64,000 bases of DNA from Granulosicoccus sp964390335 (GTDB taxonomy: Bacteria > Pseudomonadota > Gammaproteobacteria > Granulosicoccales > Granulosicoccaceae): NCBI GenBank assembly GCA_964390335.1, contig CAYMHU010000004.1, positions 122,382 through 186,381 on the forward strand. Direction: 5' to 3'. Positions 53,564-62,233 of the stretch are shown here, piece by piece (positions within the stretch are counted from its first letter, which is position 1; each line of letters begins with the position of its first letter). Both the position numbers and the translations under genes were made by a program. Under the pieces are notes generated by a model. The model ran no database searches, was not told the origin of the DNA, and worked only from the letters and a program-made list of their open reading frames with translations.

Positions 53564-54001
53564 TTGATAGCGCTTGTGCAACGTGTGACTCAAGCATCGG
53601 TCACCATTGATGGCAGTGTAGTAGGTGAAATCTCTGCCGGTATGTGTGTGCTGTTGGGCGTCAAGCAAGCCGATAACGCACAAACAATGCAAAAGCTTGT
53701 CGACAAACTATTGGGTTACCGGATTTTTAGCGATGCCGATGGCCGTATGAATCTGGATATCCGGCAATCGGGCGGCGAAATCCTGTTAGTGCCTCAGTTC
53801 ACACTGGCTGCCGATACCTCACAAGGTCGACGGCCCGGCTTTTCAACAGCGGCAAAACCCGATCTTGCCAATGCGCTGTTTGATGCGTTTTGTCAGCAGA
53901 TCCAGCAGCAGCATCAAAAACCGCAAACCGGCCAGTTTGGCGCCGATATGCAAGTGGCGCTGATTAACGATGGTCCGGTCACTTTTTGGCTTGAAACCTA
54001 G
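53564..54001 (+). CDS. dtd: D-aminoacyl-tRNA deacylase
   Basis: 145-residue enzyme that hydrolyses D-amino acids from tRNA. The TTG at 53564 is chosen: it has GAGGAG six bases upstream and begins exactly at the family's normal N-terminus (LIALVQRVTQASV). The frame stays open to 53438 upstream but that part is not homologous. Motifs DGRMNLDIRQSGGEIL, VPQFTLAADTSQGRRPGF and the C-terminal NDGPVTFWLE (cis-Pro motif) are intact; VPQFTL replaces the more common VSQFTL. The length fits the family. Confidence 0.92.
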   Translation: MIALVQRVTQASVTIDGSVVGEISAGMCVLLGVKQADNAQTMQKLVDKLLGYRIFSDADGRMNLDIRQSGGEILLVPQFTLAADTSQGRRPGFSTAAKPDLANALFDAFCQQIQQQHQKPQTGQFGADMQVALINDGPVTFWLET

Positions 54002-54171
54002 GTAAACGTCATTAAAAACCCGTCAATGGCGCATAACGGCCTGGAAACTGCTCTTTTTTACCTATCTAGCGCTACAGGCGGAGGAGTTGTGACCCTCATG
54101 GCTGTCCTGCTACGGCGCTAGCGTGTATCCTTGCCGTGTTTAATTGAGGTTAGAAAACGAGGAGCTTTGGG

Positions 54172-54765
54172 GTGTCAGACCGAAAGGCCAGTGTGTCGCG
54201 TAATACCAATGAGACCAAAATTGCTGTCGAGCTGAATATCGACGGGCATGGTCACGCGAACTTGGCATCGGGTGTTCCATTCCTTGATCACATGCTTGAT
54301 CAGATTGCCCGTCATGGCTTGGTCGATTTAAGCATTGAATGTGATGGCGATAATCACATTGATGATCACCACAGTGTCGAAGACATCGGCATAGCGTTAG
54401 GTATGGCGTTCGACGAAGCGCTGGCTGACCGTAAAGGTATTTTAAGATACGGTCATGCGTATGTGCCGCTAGATGAAGCCTTGTCGCGAGTCGTTATTGA
54501 TTTCTCTGGACGCCCTGGCTTGCATTTCAATGCAGAGTTTGTGCGACCTAAGGTAGGTACATTCGATGTGGAACTCACCTCTGAATTTTTTATGGGTTTT
54601 GCCAATCACGCAAAAGCAACCATTCATATGGATGTGATTCGTGGCACCAATGAGCACCATAAAATTGAAACCTTGTTCAAAGCGTTTGGTCGAGCATTGC
54701 GTATGGCTTGCTCGGTCGATGAGCGCGCTGCGAATGCGATGCCTTCAACCAAAGGCGTTTTGTAA
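54172..54765 (+). CDS. hisB: Imidazoleglycerol-phosphate dehydratase
   Basis: 197-residue monofunctional HisB (no N-terminal phosphatase domain, unlike E. coli). It dehydrates imidazoleglycerol phosphate to imidazoleacetol phosphate in histidine synthesis. Duplicated metal-binding motifs are visible: DDHHSVEDIG near the middle and GTNEHHKIETLFKAFGRAL near the end. The start is GTG at 54172 with GAGGAG upstream. It opens the hisB-H-A-F group; hisH starts 24 bp after it. Confidence 0.96.
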   Translation: MSDRKASVSRNTNETKIAVELNIDGHGHANLASGVPFLDHMLDQIARHGLVDLSIECDGDNHIDDHHSVEDIGIALGMAFDEALADRKGILRYGHAYVPLDEALSRVVIDFSGRPGLHFNAEFVRPKVGTFDVELTSEFFMGFANHAKATIHMDVIRGTNEHHKIETLFKAFGRALRMACSVDERAANAMPSTKGVL

Positions 54766-54789
54766 AGCCTCCAACAAGAACGGATACGT

Positions 54790-55437
54790 ATGCAACGAAT
54801 TGCCGTCATCGACTACGGTATGGGCAACCTTCGCTCTGTGGCTAAGGCTATTGAAAGTGTTGCGCCCGAACATGAAGTTTGTGTTACCAGTGATGTCGAA
54901 ATTATTGAAAGCGCCGATCGCATTGTGTGTCCCGGACAAGGTGCTGCAGCGGATTGTATGTCGGCGTTAGACAACGCAAAGCTTATCGATCCCATAAAAA
55001 ACATCGTCGGTACCCGTCCGTTTATGGGTATTTGTATGGGCTTGCAAGTGTTGTTAACAACCAGTGAAGAGAACGATGGCGTGCCATGCATTGATGTGAT
55101 TCCCGGTAACGTTAAACGATTCAGTCATCCCCTAATTGATGACAACGGCGAACGTTTGAAAGTACCGCATATGGGTTGGAGTCCAGTAAAACAAGTAAAA
55201 AAGCACAGTATGTGGGATGGCATTAAAGACAACAGTCGTTTCTATTTTGCACACAGCTATTACTGTGCGCCCGAGAATAGCGCAAGCGTTGTGGGTCAAT
55301 GTCACTACGGTCATGAGTTTGCGGTTGCCGTTGCTCAGCCGAATGTGTTTGCGTGTCAGTTTCATCCCGAGAAAAGCGCGGCCGACGGGTTACAATTGCT
55401 GCGCAACTTTGTTAACTGGGACGGTACCAGCGCATGA
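54790..55437 (+). CDS. hisH: Imidazole glycerol phosphate synthase, glutamine amidotransferase subunit
   Basis: 215-residue class I glutaminase that feeds ammonia to HisF. The nucleophile Cys is in GICMGLQVLL, and the His-Glu pair is in QFHPEKSAADG. The oxyanion region CPGQGAAADCMSAL is present. The start IAVIDYGMGNLRSV is standard. It overlaps hisA by four bases (ATGA) so the stop and start are coupled. Together with HisF it makes IGP and AICAR. Confidence 0.97.
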   Translation: MQRIAVIDYGMGNLRSVAKAIESVAPEHEVCVTSDVEIIESADRIVCPGQGAAADCMSALDNAKLIDPIKNIVGTRPFMGICMGLQVLLTTSEENDGVPCIDVIPGNVKRFSHPLIDDNGERLKVPHMGWSPVKQVKKHSMWDGIKDNSRFYFAHSYYCAPENSASVVGQCHYGHEFAVAVAQPNVFACQFHPEKSAADGLQLLRNFVNWDGTSA

Positions 55438-56177
55438 TCATTATTCCCGCCATTGATATGAAAAACGGTCAATGCGTTCGACTTCGTCAGGGTCGTATGG
55501 ACGATGACACGGTATTTTCAGACGATCCCGTTGCGGTTGCGTCTGACTGGGTTGCACAAGGTGCCCGCCGATTACACTTGGTGGATTTAGACGGAGCGTT
55601 TGCTGGAGAGCCGCGCAACGCTGCTGTTGTTCAAGCTATTTGTAAAGCTCATCCTGATTTGCCCGTACAAATTGGTGGCGGTATAAGGAGTGTTGAACAC
55701 GCGCAAAGTTACGTTGATGCTGGCATCAGCTATCTTATTATTGGTACCTTGGCGGTTAAGCAACCGGAATTTGTAGATGAATTATGCGAACGTTTTCCGG
55801 GTAAAGTGATTGTTGGGCTTGATGCAAAAGATGGCTTTGTGGCAACAGAAGGTTGGGCTGAAGCCTCCAGCACCACTGCGGTATCGTTAGGTAAGCGTTT
55901 TGAAGATGTGGGTGTGTCCGCCATTGTATATACCGACATCAGTCGCGATGGCATGATGCAAGGCGTTAACGTGGAAGCAACATCCAGTTTAGCCAATGCC
56001 GTTACAATTCCGGTGATTGCATCCGGTGGTGTAACTAACCTTGATGATGTCACTGCGTTATGCAAAGTGGATGGTACGTCTATATATGGCGCAATCGTGG
56101 GCCGAGCTTTGTATGAGCACTCGATCGATTTAAGCGAAGCGCAAACGGTAGCCGATAAATTAGTTGGTATCAGTTAG
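55434..56177 (+). CDS. hisA: Phosphoribosylformimino-5-aminoimidazole carboxamide ribotide isomerase
   Basis: 247-residue TIM barrel that isomerises ProFAR to PRFAR. The catalytic Asp is in IIPAIDMKNGQCVRL; the phosphate-binding loops (IGGGIRSVEHAQ and IASGGVTNLDDV) are present, and the second catalytic Asp lies in YTDISRDGMMQG. The ATG overlaps hisH; the hisF ATG follows the hisA stop with no gap. Confidence 0.97.
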   Translation: MIIIPAIDMKNGQCVRLRQGRMDDDTVFSDDPVAVASDWVAQGARRLHLVDLDGAFAGEPRNAAVVQAICKAHPDLPVQIGGGIRSVEHAQSYVDAGISYLIIGTLAVKQPEFVDELCERFPGKVIVGLDAKDGFVATEGWAEASSTTAVSLGKRFEDVGVSAIVYTDISRDGMMQGVNVEATSSLANAVTIPVIASGGVTNLDDVTALCKVDGTSIYGAIVGRALYEHSIDLSEAQTVADKLVGIS

Positions 56178-56951
56178 ATGGGTTTGGCAAAACGCATTAT
56201 CCCGTGTTTGGATGTAGACGCTGGTCGGGTTGTTAAAGGCGTTAAGTTTCTTGATATCCGAGATGCAGGCGATCCAGTTAGCGTTGCGCGCGGTTATAAC
56301 GAAGCAGGCGCTGATGAAATTACGTTCCTCGATATCACAGCAAGCTCTGATAATCGCGACACCATGTACAACGTGGTGGAGCAAGTGGCATCCGAAGTTT
56401 TTATTCCGTTAACGGTTGGTGGTGGTATTCGTGCAGTCAGCGATGTTCGCCGATTGCTCAATGCAGGTGCTGATAAGGTCAGCATCAATACCGCCGCTGT
56501 ACACAACCCCGAATTGGTTAAAGAAGCCAGTGATAAAGTGGGTTCGCAATGTATTGTTGTGGCCATCGACTCTAAAAGCGTGCATGCCGAAGGTGAAGAA
56601 CCACGCTGGGAAATCTTCACCCACGGTGGTCGTAAACCCACAGGCATCGATACCATCGAATGGGCACAGAAAATGGTCGAGCTGGGCGCCGGCGAAATTC
56701 TGCTAACCAGCATGGACCGCGACGGCACTAAAATCGGGTTCGATCTTGGCGTAACCAAAGCGGTGTCCGATGCCGTTGAAATTCCAGTGATTGCATCGGG
56801 TGGGGTTGGAAACCTGCAACACCTGTGTGATGGCGTGGTGAAAGGTGGGGCGGATGCCGTATTAGCCGCCAGTATTTTTCACTTTGGTGAATTTTCTGTT
56901 GGTGAAGCCAAAGCCTTTATGCAAGCGCAAGGAATTGAAGTCCGGCTTTAG
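56178..56951 (+). CDS. hisF: Imidazole glycerol phosphate synthase, cyclase subunit
   Basis: 257-residue TIM barrel partner of HisH. Catalytic Asp11 is in RIIPCLDVDAGRVVKG and the second catalytic Asp in VVAIDSKSVH; phosphate loops VGGGIRAVSDV and IASGGVGNLQHL are intact. It directly abuts hisA. A 158-bp gap then separates it from hisI, so hisI-hisE may have a separate promoter. Confidence 0.97.
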   Translation: MGLAKRIIPCLDVDAGRVVKGVKFLDIRDAGDPVSVARGYNEAGADEITFLDITASSDNRDTMYNVVEQVASEVFIPLTVGGGIRAVSDVRRLLNAGADKVSINTAAVHNPELVKEASDKVGSQCIVVAIDSKSVHAEGEEPRWEIFTHGGRKPTGIDTIEWAQKMVELGAGEILLTSMDRDGTKIGFDLGVTKAVSDAVEIPVIASGGVGNLQHLCDGVVKGGADAVLAASIFHFGEFSVGEAKAFMQAQGIEVRL

Positions 56952-57109
56952 CGCAGTATCTTCATTATCTGCTCGTATCATAAAAGTGCCACTTGATTGG
57001 CATTTATAGCGCATTTCTAACCTTAATTAGCTCGTTCTAACGCTTAGGCACAATAGCGCTGCGTGGTAGAATGGGGACCAGACAACAACCGCTAAGTGAT
57101 TGAATTTAG

Positions 57110-57508
57110 ATGATCGAAGCAGTCGCGTTTAACGATGCTGGATTAGTGCCTGTCATAGCTCAGGACGCCGCCTCATCGCAAGTGCTGATGGTGGCGTGGA
57201 TGAACAAAGCAGCGCTGCGCGAAACGATCGAAACTGGACGCGCCGTGTATTTCTCGCGTTCACGTCAGAAGCTGTGGCGTAAGGGTGAAGAGTCCGGTCA
57301 TGTGCAATCGGTTAAAGAGCTGCGGCTCGATTGTGACGGTGATGTCATATTAATGCAGGTTGAGCAGATAGGCGGAATAGCGTGTCACACCGGTCGAGAA
57401 CATTGCTTTTATCGTAAGCTCGACGCAGAATCAGGTGAGCAACAATGGGTGTCCACCGAACCTGTGATTAAGCCCGCCAGCGAGATTTACAAGGATAAAT
57501 CGTCCTAA
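57110..57508 (+). CDS. hisI: Phosphoribosyl-AMP cyclohydrolase
   Basis: 132-residue monofunctional HisI that opens the adenine ring of PR-AMP. The signature VYFSRSRQKLWRKGEESGHV is present along with metal ligands CDGDVIL and the Cys of CHTGREHCFY. It is separate from hisE, as in many beta- and gammaproteobacteria outside the enterics. A short spacer separates it from the preceding hisF. Confidence 0.96.
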   Translation: MIEAVAFNDAGLVPVIAQDAASSQVLMVAWMNKAALRETIETGRAVYFSRSRQKLWRKGEESGHVQSVKELRLDCDGDVILMQVEQIGGIACHTGREHCFYRKLDAESGEQQWVSTEPVIKPASEIYKDKSS

Positions 57509-57694
57509 AAGGCCGATTTTCCCGTAACGAAGTGTGAACAGTCAGCGCTTGTTGGTCTCGCAAGGTAATAAATGCTTGAGATCACAACAATTTGTCGCCA
57601 CCTTAATGCAGCTGATTGAGTTTTTTCAGGAGCGCTCTTGAGTCCGCTTCTCTGTACGCATTATTTGAACAAAAGGCAGAAATGAGTCCGTACA

Positions 57695-58021
57695 ATGAGC
57701 ACTGAAGCAGTACTGAGCAGGTTGGCAGAAACGTTTGAACAACGAAAATCTGCCGATTCCGAAAGTTCCTATGTGGCTAGTCTGTTCGCCGCTGGTGACG
57801 ATGCCATCTTGAAAAAGGTGGGTGAAGAGTCAATCGAATTTGTGCTGGCGGCTAAGGGTAACGATAAAAACCATTTAGTGGCCGAAGCAGCTGATGTGTG
57901 GTTTCACATGTTGGTATTAATGAGTCATAAGGGCCTCGGGCCAGATGATATATTGCAAGAACTGAAACGTCGCGAAGGCACCTCTGGAATTACAGAGAAA
58001 GCCAATCGTGCAGAAGTGTAG
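57695..58021 (+). CDS. hisE: Phosphoribosyl-ATP pyrophosphatase
   Basis: 108-residue all-helical MazG-like enzyme that removes pyrophosphate from PR-ATP. The motif KVGEESIEFVLAAKGND, followed by LVAEAADVWFHMLVLM, contains the metal-binding Glu and Asp residues. The gap from hisI is 186 bp and carries no recognised gene. tatA starts 17 bp downstream; the hisE-tatA linkage is frequent in proteobacteria. Confidence 0.95.
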   Translation: MSTEAVLSRLAETFEQRKSADSESSYVASLFAAGDDAILKKVGEESIEFVLAAKGNDKNHLVAEAADVWFHMLVLMSHKGLGPDDILQELKRREGTSGITEKANRAEV

Positions 58022-58038
58022 ATTTAGGAGAAAATATT

Positions 58039-58254
58039 ATGATGCCAAGCGTACCGCAGTTACTGATTGTGCTGGCTATAGTTGTGCTGATTTTTGGTGC
58101 AAAGCGATTGAAAAACCTCGGCAGCGATCTTGGTGGAGCAGTAAAGGGATTCAAAACTGCAGTTAAAGAAGAAGACGATGCTCAAGAAGCTCTAGAGCAA
58201 GCCAAAGATGCTGCTGAAGATGTTGTCAGCACCCAAGACAAAACCAAAGTTTAG
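58039..58254 (+). CDS. tatA: Twin-arginine translocase subunit TatA
   Basis: 71-residue pore-forming component of the Tat system that exports folded proteins. One N-terminal transmembrane helix (VPQLLIVLAIVVLIFGAKRL) is followed by the family's FGAKRLKNLGSDLGGAV hinge and amphipathic helix, and an acidic tail. AGGAG precedes the ATG. It is followed by tatB after an unusually long 71-bp gap that contains a hairpin. The DUF1501 protein at 32703 is a likely substrate. Confidence 0.95.
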   Translation: MMPSVPQLLIVLAIVVLIFGAKRLKNLGSDLGGAVKGFKTAVKEEDDAQEALEQAKDAAEDVVSTQDKTKV

Positions 58255-58262
58255 TTAACGCA

Positions 58263-58295
58263 CATTCGCATTGCTTAGTGTTGCTAGTGCGAATG
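58263..58295 (+). other. Hairpin in the tatA-tatB spacer
   Basis: Eight-base perfect arms CATTCGCA / TGCGAATG around a 17-base loop, in the 71-bp spacer between tatA and tatB. No T-run follows. It could reduce read-through or mark RNA processing so that TatA exceeds TatB; this is speculation. Confidence 0.35.
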
Positions 58296-58325
58296 CTACG
58301 TTGTTAGTAAGGGCACGCAATTTCG

Positions 58326-58823
58326 ATGTTTGATATTGGTTTTATGGAAATTCTCATGATCGGCGTTGTATCGCTGGTTGTGATTGGCCCTGAGCGGTTG
58401 CCCGAGGTTGCCGCAAAAGTGGGTACAACCGTCGCCAAAGCGCGCCGTTTTGTGCAAGGCGTGCGTTCTGATATCACACGCGAACTCGAAGCCGGTGATC
58501 TTAAAAAAATGATTGGCGACCAAAAAGAGCAAATCAATGAGCTGCGCAAAGTGGTCGCAGCGGCCACGACCGATATCGAAAAATCCACCAGTAACGCGCT
58601 TAAAGACGCTGAGTCTTCATTTAAGGAAATGCAGGCTGATATCAAGAATGATGCTGACGATGTCTCTCACGATCCTGAAGGTGATTTAATTGACGTTGAG
58701 ATCGCAGAAGATGAGCTGCACGTTGCCGAAACAAAGGCAGATTTGGCAGCGGACGCAGCACAAATAGAGCACAGTAAAAACACAGACGATGCATCAGATC
58801 TTTCAGAGAACAAAGCATCCTAG
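58326..58823 (+). CDS. tatB: Twin-arginine translocase subunit TatB
   Basis: 165-residue receptor component. It starts with MFDIGFMEILMIGVVSLVVI and then GPERLPEVAAKVG, the TatB hallmark with conserved Glu in the helix and GPERLP hinge, followed by a long amphipathic helix and a hydrophilic acidic tail. It forms the receptor complex with TatC. Gaps are 71 bp from tatA and 57 bp to tatC. Confidence 0.95.
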   Translation: MFDIGFMEILMIGVVSLVVIGPERLPEVAAKVGTTVAKARRFVQGVRSDITRELEAGDLKKMIGDQKEQINELRKVVAAATTDIEKSTSNALKDAESSFKEMQADIKNDADDVSHDPEGDLIDVEIAEDELHVAETKADLAADAAQIEHSKNTDDASDLSENKAS

Positions 58824-58880
58824 ATTCATGGCGCACAGCGTCTATTTATACGCAGCTAGTTAAAGACGAGAACGAAGACC

Positions 58881-59765
58881 TTGGCTCTCACCGATAACAC
58901 AGTAGATGAAGAACAGGGATTCCTGTCGCACCTAATCGAACTGCGCGACCGATTAATGAAAATGTTGCTCGCTGTGTTGGGCTTGTTCATTTGCCTGTTC
59001 CCGTTCCGCGACAACATCTATTCCTGGTTAGCCGATCCTCTGTCACGCTTTTTGCCGGAAGGCACCGAAATGATTGCGTACGAAGTGGCTAGTCCGTTTT
59101 TTATCCCGTTTAAGTTGGCGCTGATGCTCAGCGTGTTTCTCGCAATCCCGTTTTTGCTGTATCAAATCTGGGCCTTTGTAGCGCCCGGTTTGTACACACA
59201 CGAAAAACGGTTGGTCGCACCAATACTGGGCTCAAGCACTATCCTGTTTTATTGTGGCTGTGCGTTTGCGTACTTTGTGGTTTTTCCGTTGGTTTTTAAG
59301 TTCTTCATTAATGTTGCGCCAACCGGTGTGCAGGTGAGTCCGGATATAGCGCGGTATCTGGATTTCGTGATTACGCTGTTTTTTGCGTTCGGTATTGCAT
59401 TTGAAGTACCGGTGGCTACCGTACTGTTAGTTGTTACTGGCGTCACGACACCTGAAAAACTCGCGAAAATGCGCCCCTATGTCTTTGTTGGTGCGTTTAT
59501 CATCGGCATGTTCTTAACCCCGCCCGATATTATTTCGCAAACCTTGCTGGCAGTGCCTATGTGGCTATTGTTTGAAGTGGGTGTGTTTTTATCCAAGTAC
59601 TTTAAAGTCTGGGTGCAAGAAGCATCTGAAGCACGCGAAGAAATGCTGGAAAAAGAAGCCGAGGCTGCCAAGGCTGAGTCAAAGCCTACACCCGCAGCTA
59701 AGGGCAGTTATAGAAACAGCCTGACGGACAGCACCGATGACGGTGCGCTTGACGAAGGCCCATAA
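58881..59765 (+). CDS. tatC: Twin-arginine translocase subunit TatC
   Basis: 294-residue polytopic receptor with six transmembrane helices. The family start FLSHLIELRDRLMKMLLAV, the first-loop YEVASPFFIPFKLALML and the helices (for example FAYFVVFPLVFKFFI) are clear; the Lys/Glu-rich C-terminal tail (EEMLEKEAEAAKAESKP) is longer than in E. coli. The start is a TTG at 58881 with GAAGACC just upstream; an ATG further in (MLLAVLG region) would cut into the first helix. gpmI starts 9 bp after its stop. Confidence 0.95.
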   Translation: MALTDNTVDEEQGFLSHLIELRDRLMKMLLAVLGLFICLFPFRDNIYSWLADPLSRFLPEGTEMIAYEVASPFFIPFKLALMLSVFLAIPFLLYQIWAFVAPGLYTHEKRLVAPILGSSTILFYCGCAFAYFVVFPLVFKFFINVAPTGVQVSPDIARYLDFVITLFFAFGIAFEVPVATVLLVVTGVTTPEKLAKMRPYVFVGAFIIGMFLTPPDIISQTLLAVPMWLLFEVGVFLSKYFKVWVQEASEAREEMLEKEAEAAKAESKPTPAAKGSYRNSLTDSTDDGALDEGP

Positions 59766-59774
59766 CACGTTCCA

Positions 59775-61307
59775 ATGTCTAACAAAAGCGCTGTCCCACG
59801 CCAACCCGTTATTCTGATTATCATGGACGGGATGGGTGTAAACCCGTCTAAAATTAATAACGGTGTTGCAAGCGCGGCAACGCCTAATCTTGATCGTATT
59901 TATTCAAGTCATCATTCATGCTTAATTGAAGCCTCTGGTCCAGCCGTTGGATTGCCTGATGGTCAAATGGGTAATTCAGAAGTTGGCCATCTGACCCTGG
60001 GGGCAGGCACCGTATTAAAACAAGATCTGGTCAAAATCTGGGACGCCATAAAAGATGAGAGTTTCTTCACTAACGATGCCCTAGTAGCAGCAGTCACTCG
60101 CGCTAAAGAATCTGATCGTCCCATGCATTTATTAGGGTTGGTATCAGACGGGGGCGTGCACAGCCATGTGGCGCATTTGTTGGCAATGATTCGTTTATGT
60201 CAGCGCCACAATGTTAAGCCGGTGCTGCACATGATTACCGATGGTCGCGATACCGCGCAGCAGTGCGCCAAAAAATATTTGCCCGATGTAAACAAAGCTA
60301 TGGACGAAGCCAGTGGTTGTATAGCCACTGTTATAGGCCGGTACTACGCACTCGATCGAGATAAACGTTGGGAGCGGGTAGAAGGTGCTTGGCAGGCCAT
60401 TGTTAATAAAAAGGGCGAAAGTGCAGTCGATGCAACAACGGCAATAGATGCTGCCTATAGCGACGACTTAACCGATGAGTTTATAAAGCCGACAGTATTG
60501 GATGCCCACCCCGGTGTAGAGGCAGGCGATGAATTTGTGTTTTTTAATTTCCGTAACGATCGTCCGCGCGAAATAAGCGAAGCCCTGGGCCTGGAATCAT
60601 TTACAGAATTTGATCGAGGTTCGTTCAGTCCAATTACCTTAACCACAATAACGCGATACGAATCCAGCTACCCGTTTGCAGTTGCGTTCGCCAAAGACGA
60701 GCCAAAGTTAACTTTAGGTAAAGTGGTGTCTAATGCAGGCATAAAACAATTACGTTCTGCAGAAACAGAAAAGTATCCTCACGTCACCTTCTTCTTTAAT
60801 GGCGGGGTGGATGAGCCTTTACCTAATGAGTCTCGCTTGCTTGTTGATTCTCCGAAGGTAGCCACTTACGACTTACAGCCAGAGATGAGTGCTGAAGGTG
60901 TGGCTGCAGGCGTTGAAGACGCATTGAATAGCCAGCAATATGGTTTGATAGTGGTTAATTTTGCCAACGCTGATATGGTTGGGCACACGGGTGTTCCTGA
61001 AGCGGTTATTAAGTCGGTTGAAGTGGTTGATGAGAAGGTTGGACGATTGTGGGCGTGCGCTGAGAAAAATGGTTACTCAATAGTTTTAACCGCTGACCAC
61101 GGTAATGCCGATATGCTTATTGACCCCATTAGCGGTGCCCCGCATACCAAACACACCACGTTTCCGGTGGCGTGTGTAGTCAAAGATATTGAAGTATGGC
61201 AGTTGAAATGTGGACTGGCGCTACCTTCTATCGCGCCTACCGTATTGCAATTAATGGGCTTAGAACAACCTGCCGATATGAAAGCTGAGTCGTTGTTAAT
61301 GGTTTAG
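59775..61307 (+). CDS. gpmI: 2,3-bisphosphoglycerate-independent phosphoglycerate mutase
   Basis: 510-residue cytosolic glycolytic enzyme interconverting 3- and 2-phosphoglycerate with two Mn ions. The alkaline-phosphatase-type N-terminus VILIIMDGMGVNPSK, the catalytic Ser in GQMGNSEVGHLTLGAG, VFFNFRNDRPREI, and the metal sites VNFANADMVGHTG and LTADHGNADMLI are present. The length matches the family. It follows tatC by 9 bp, so it may be read from the tat promoter. No overt terminator follows. Confidence 0.96.
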   Translation: MSNKSAVPRQPVILIIMDGMGVNPSKINNGVASAATPNLDRIYSSHHSCLIEASGPAVGLPDGQMGNSEVGHLTLGAGTVLKQDLVKIWDAIKDESFFTNDALVAAVTRAKESDRPMHLLGLVSDGGVHSHVAHLLAMIRLCQRHNVKPVLHMITDGRDTAQQCAKKYLPDVNKAMDEASGCIATVIGRYYALDRDKRWERVEGAWQAIVNKKGESAVDATTAIDAAYSDDLTDEFIKPTVLDAHPGVEAGDEFVFFNFRNDRPREISEALGLESFTEFDRGSFSPITLTTITRYESSYPFAVAFAKDEPKLTLGKVVSNAGIKQLRSAETEKYPHVTFFFNGGVDEPLPNESRLLVDSPKVATYDLQPEMSAEGVAAGVEDALNSQQYGLIVVNFANADMVGHTGVPEAVIKSVEVVDEKVGRLWACAEKNGYSIVLTADHGNADMLIDPISGAPHTKHTTFPVACVVKDIEVWQLKCGLALPSIAPTVLQLMGLEQPADMKAESLLMV

Positions 61308-61426
61308 TGCTTCTGTATTGTTTGTTATCTGGTGCTGATCTGCTAAGTTATTTAGTTAGATGGGCAATAGTAGGTAGGAGTGCTGGACTCATTCCAACTA
61401 GCGCCGGCTAACAAATAGGAGCCACT

Positions 61427-61918
61427 ATGTCATTATTACCAGAGCTTAAAAAATTCCCTTTGACAACAATACTTGCTTTCGTATCAGCGTTAGTGCTTGC
61501 GGCCTGTTCGAGTTCGAGCAACGACGATATGAGCAACGGCATGGGTGGTGATACAGCTGGCGCGACTACAAGCGGCGAAACAACAGCCGGTGCTACACCT
61601 CCATTCGAGCCCACTTTTTTGGCTATCCGACAAAATGTGTTTAATGTGCATTGCATTGTTTGTCACTCCGGAGCTGAACCACCAGCACAGCTCTCGCTTG
61701 AATCGATTGTTGCTTACTCTAACTTAGTGGGTGTTTCCAGTACTGAAGTACCGGCTATTCTTCGAGTCGCAGCAGGCGATCCGGATAACAGTTATCTTAT
61801 TCAAAAGCTGGAAGGTACTGCCGCGGTTGGTGCGCAAATGCCGTTCGGCGCTACACCACTACCAGCCGAAACTATCGCTGTCATTCGCGAATGGATTAGC
61901 GCGGGCGCTGAGTTATAA
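61427..61918 (+). CDS. Cytochrome c-type lipoprotein
   Basis: 163 residues. A lipoprotein signal (ILAFVSALVLAAC, lipobox VLAAC) leads to a Gly/Thr/Ser-rich linker, then a small c-type cytochrome domain with the heme-attachment motif CIVCH (VHCIVCHSGAEPP) and a possible axial Met in GAQMPFGATPLP. The C-terminal helix AETIAVIREWISAGAEL matches the planctomycete-type cytochrome c/C-domain family. The start has AGGAG at a good distance. The final 15 coding bases lie in the 55-bp block that is duplicated across the second gap. Electron partner unknown; a role in periplasmic or surface electron transfer is inferred. Confidence 0.85.
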   Translation: MSLLPELKKFPLTTILAFVSALVLAACSSSSNDDMSNGMGGDTAGATTSGETTAGATPPFEPTFLAIRQNVFNVHCIVCHSGAEPPAQLSLESIVAYSNLVGVSSTEVPAILRVAAGDPDNSYLIQKLEGTAAVGAQMPFGATPLPAETIAVIREWISAGAEL

Positions 61919-61958
61919 CGGCCAACAATAATTACAGTGTGTCCGATTAGCACAATGT
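61904..61958 (+). repeat. Left copy of second 55-bp contig-end duplication
   Basis: Identical to 62059-62113 beyond the 100-N gap; it spans the last 15 coding bases of the cytochrome gene plus 40 bases of trailer. It is the same 55-base length as the duplication at the first gap, pointing to one assembly parameter. Confidence 0.95.
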
Positions 61959-62058
61959 NNNNNNNNNNNNNNNNNNNNNNNNNNNNNNNNNNNNNNNNNN
62001 NNNNNNNNNNNNNNNNNNNNNNNNNNNNNNNNNNNNNNNNNNNNNNNNNNNNNNNNNN
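61959..62058. other. Scaffold gap of exactly 100 N
   Basis: Placeholder gap. Exact 55-base duplication on both flanks implies that the contigs overlap and nothing is missing. Confidence 0.95.
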
Positions 62059-62113
62059 GGCGCTGAGTTATAACGGCCAACAATAATTACAGTGTGTCCG
62101 ATTAGCACAATGT
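62059..62113 (+). repeat. Right copy of second 55-bp contig-end duplication
   Basis: Identical to 61904-61958. The cytochrome stop codon recurs at 62071-62073; it is not a second gene. Confidence 0.95.
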
Positions 62114-62118
62114 GCTAA
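62102..62118. repeat. 17-bp perfect palindrome at the contig junction
   Basis: TTAGCACA and TGTGCTAA around a single A. The contig join ends inside it. It may be an operator for the next gene or simply part of the cytochrome transcript trailer; a palindrome can also hinder assembly. Confidence 0.5.
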
Positions 62119-62137
62119 ACCCGAGTTAAAAGCCATG

Positions 62138-62170
62138 CCAGCCGTTTATAGAAACGGCTGGTGTATTTGC
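62138..62170 (+). terminator. Hairpin terminator after the cytochrome gene
   Basis: Perfect ten-base stem CCAGCCGTTT / AAACGGCTGG with a four-base loop, followed by the weak U-tract TGTATTTG. When the duplicated block is collapsed it lies about 65 bp after the cytochrome stop codon. Confidence 0.65.
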
Positions 62171-62233
62171 TGGATTGTATAGTAGTATTTTATTCCCCAA
62201 GCAGACTTGCTGAAACCCTCGATGGATCGTTGT

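Noticed and set aside
61959..62118. Second copy of the cytochrome gene end
   Set aside because: It is an assembly duplication of 55 bp, not a real tandem repeat.
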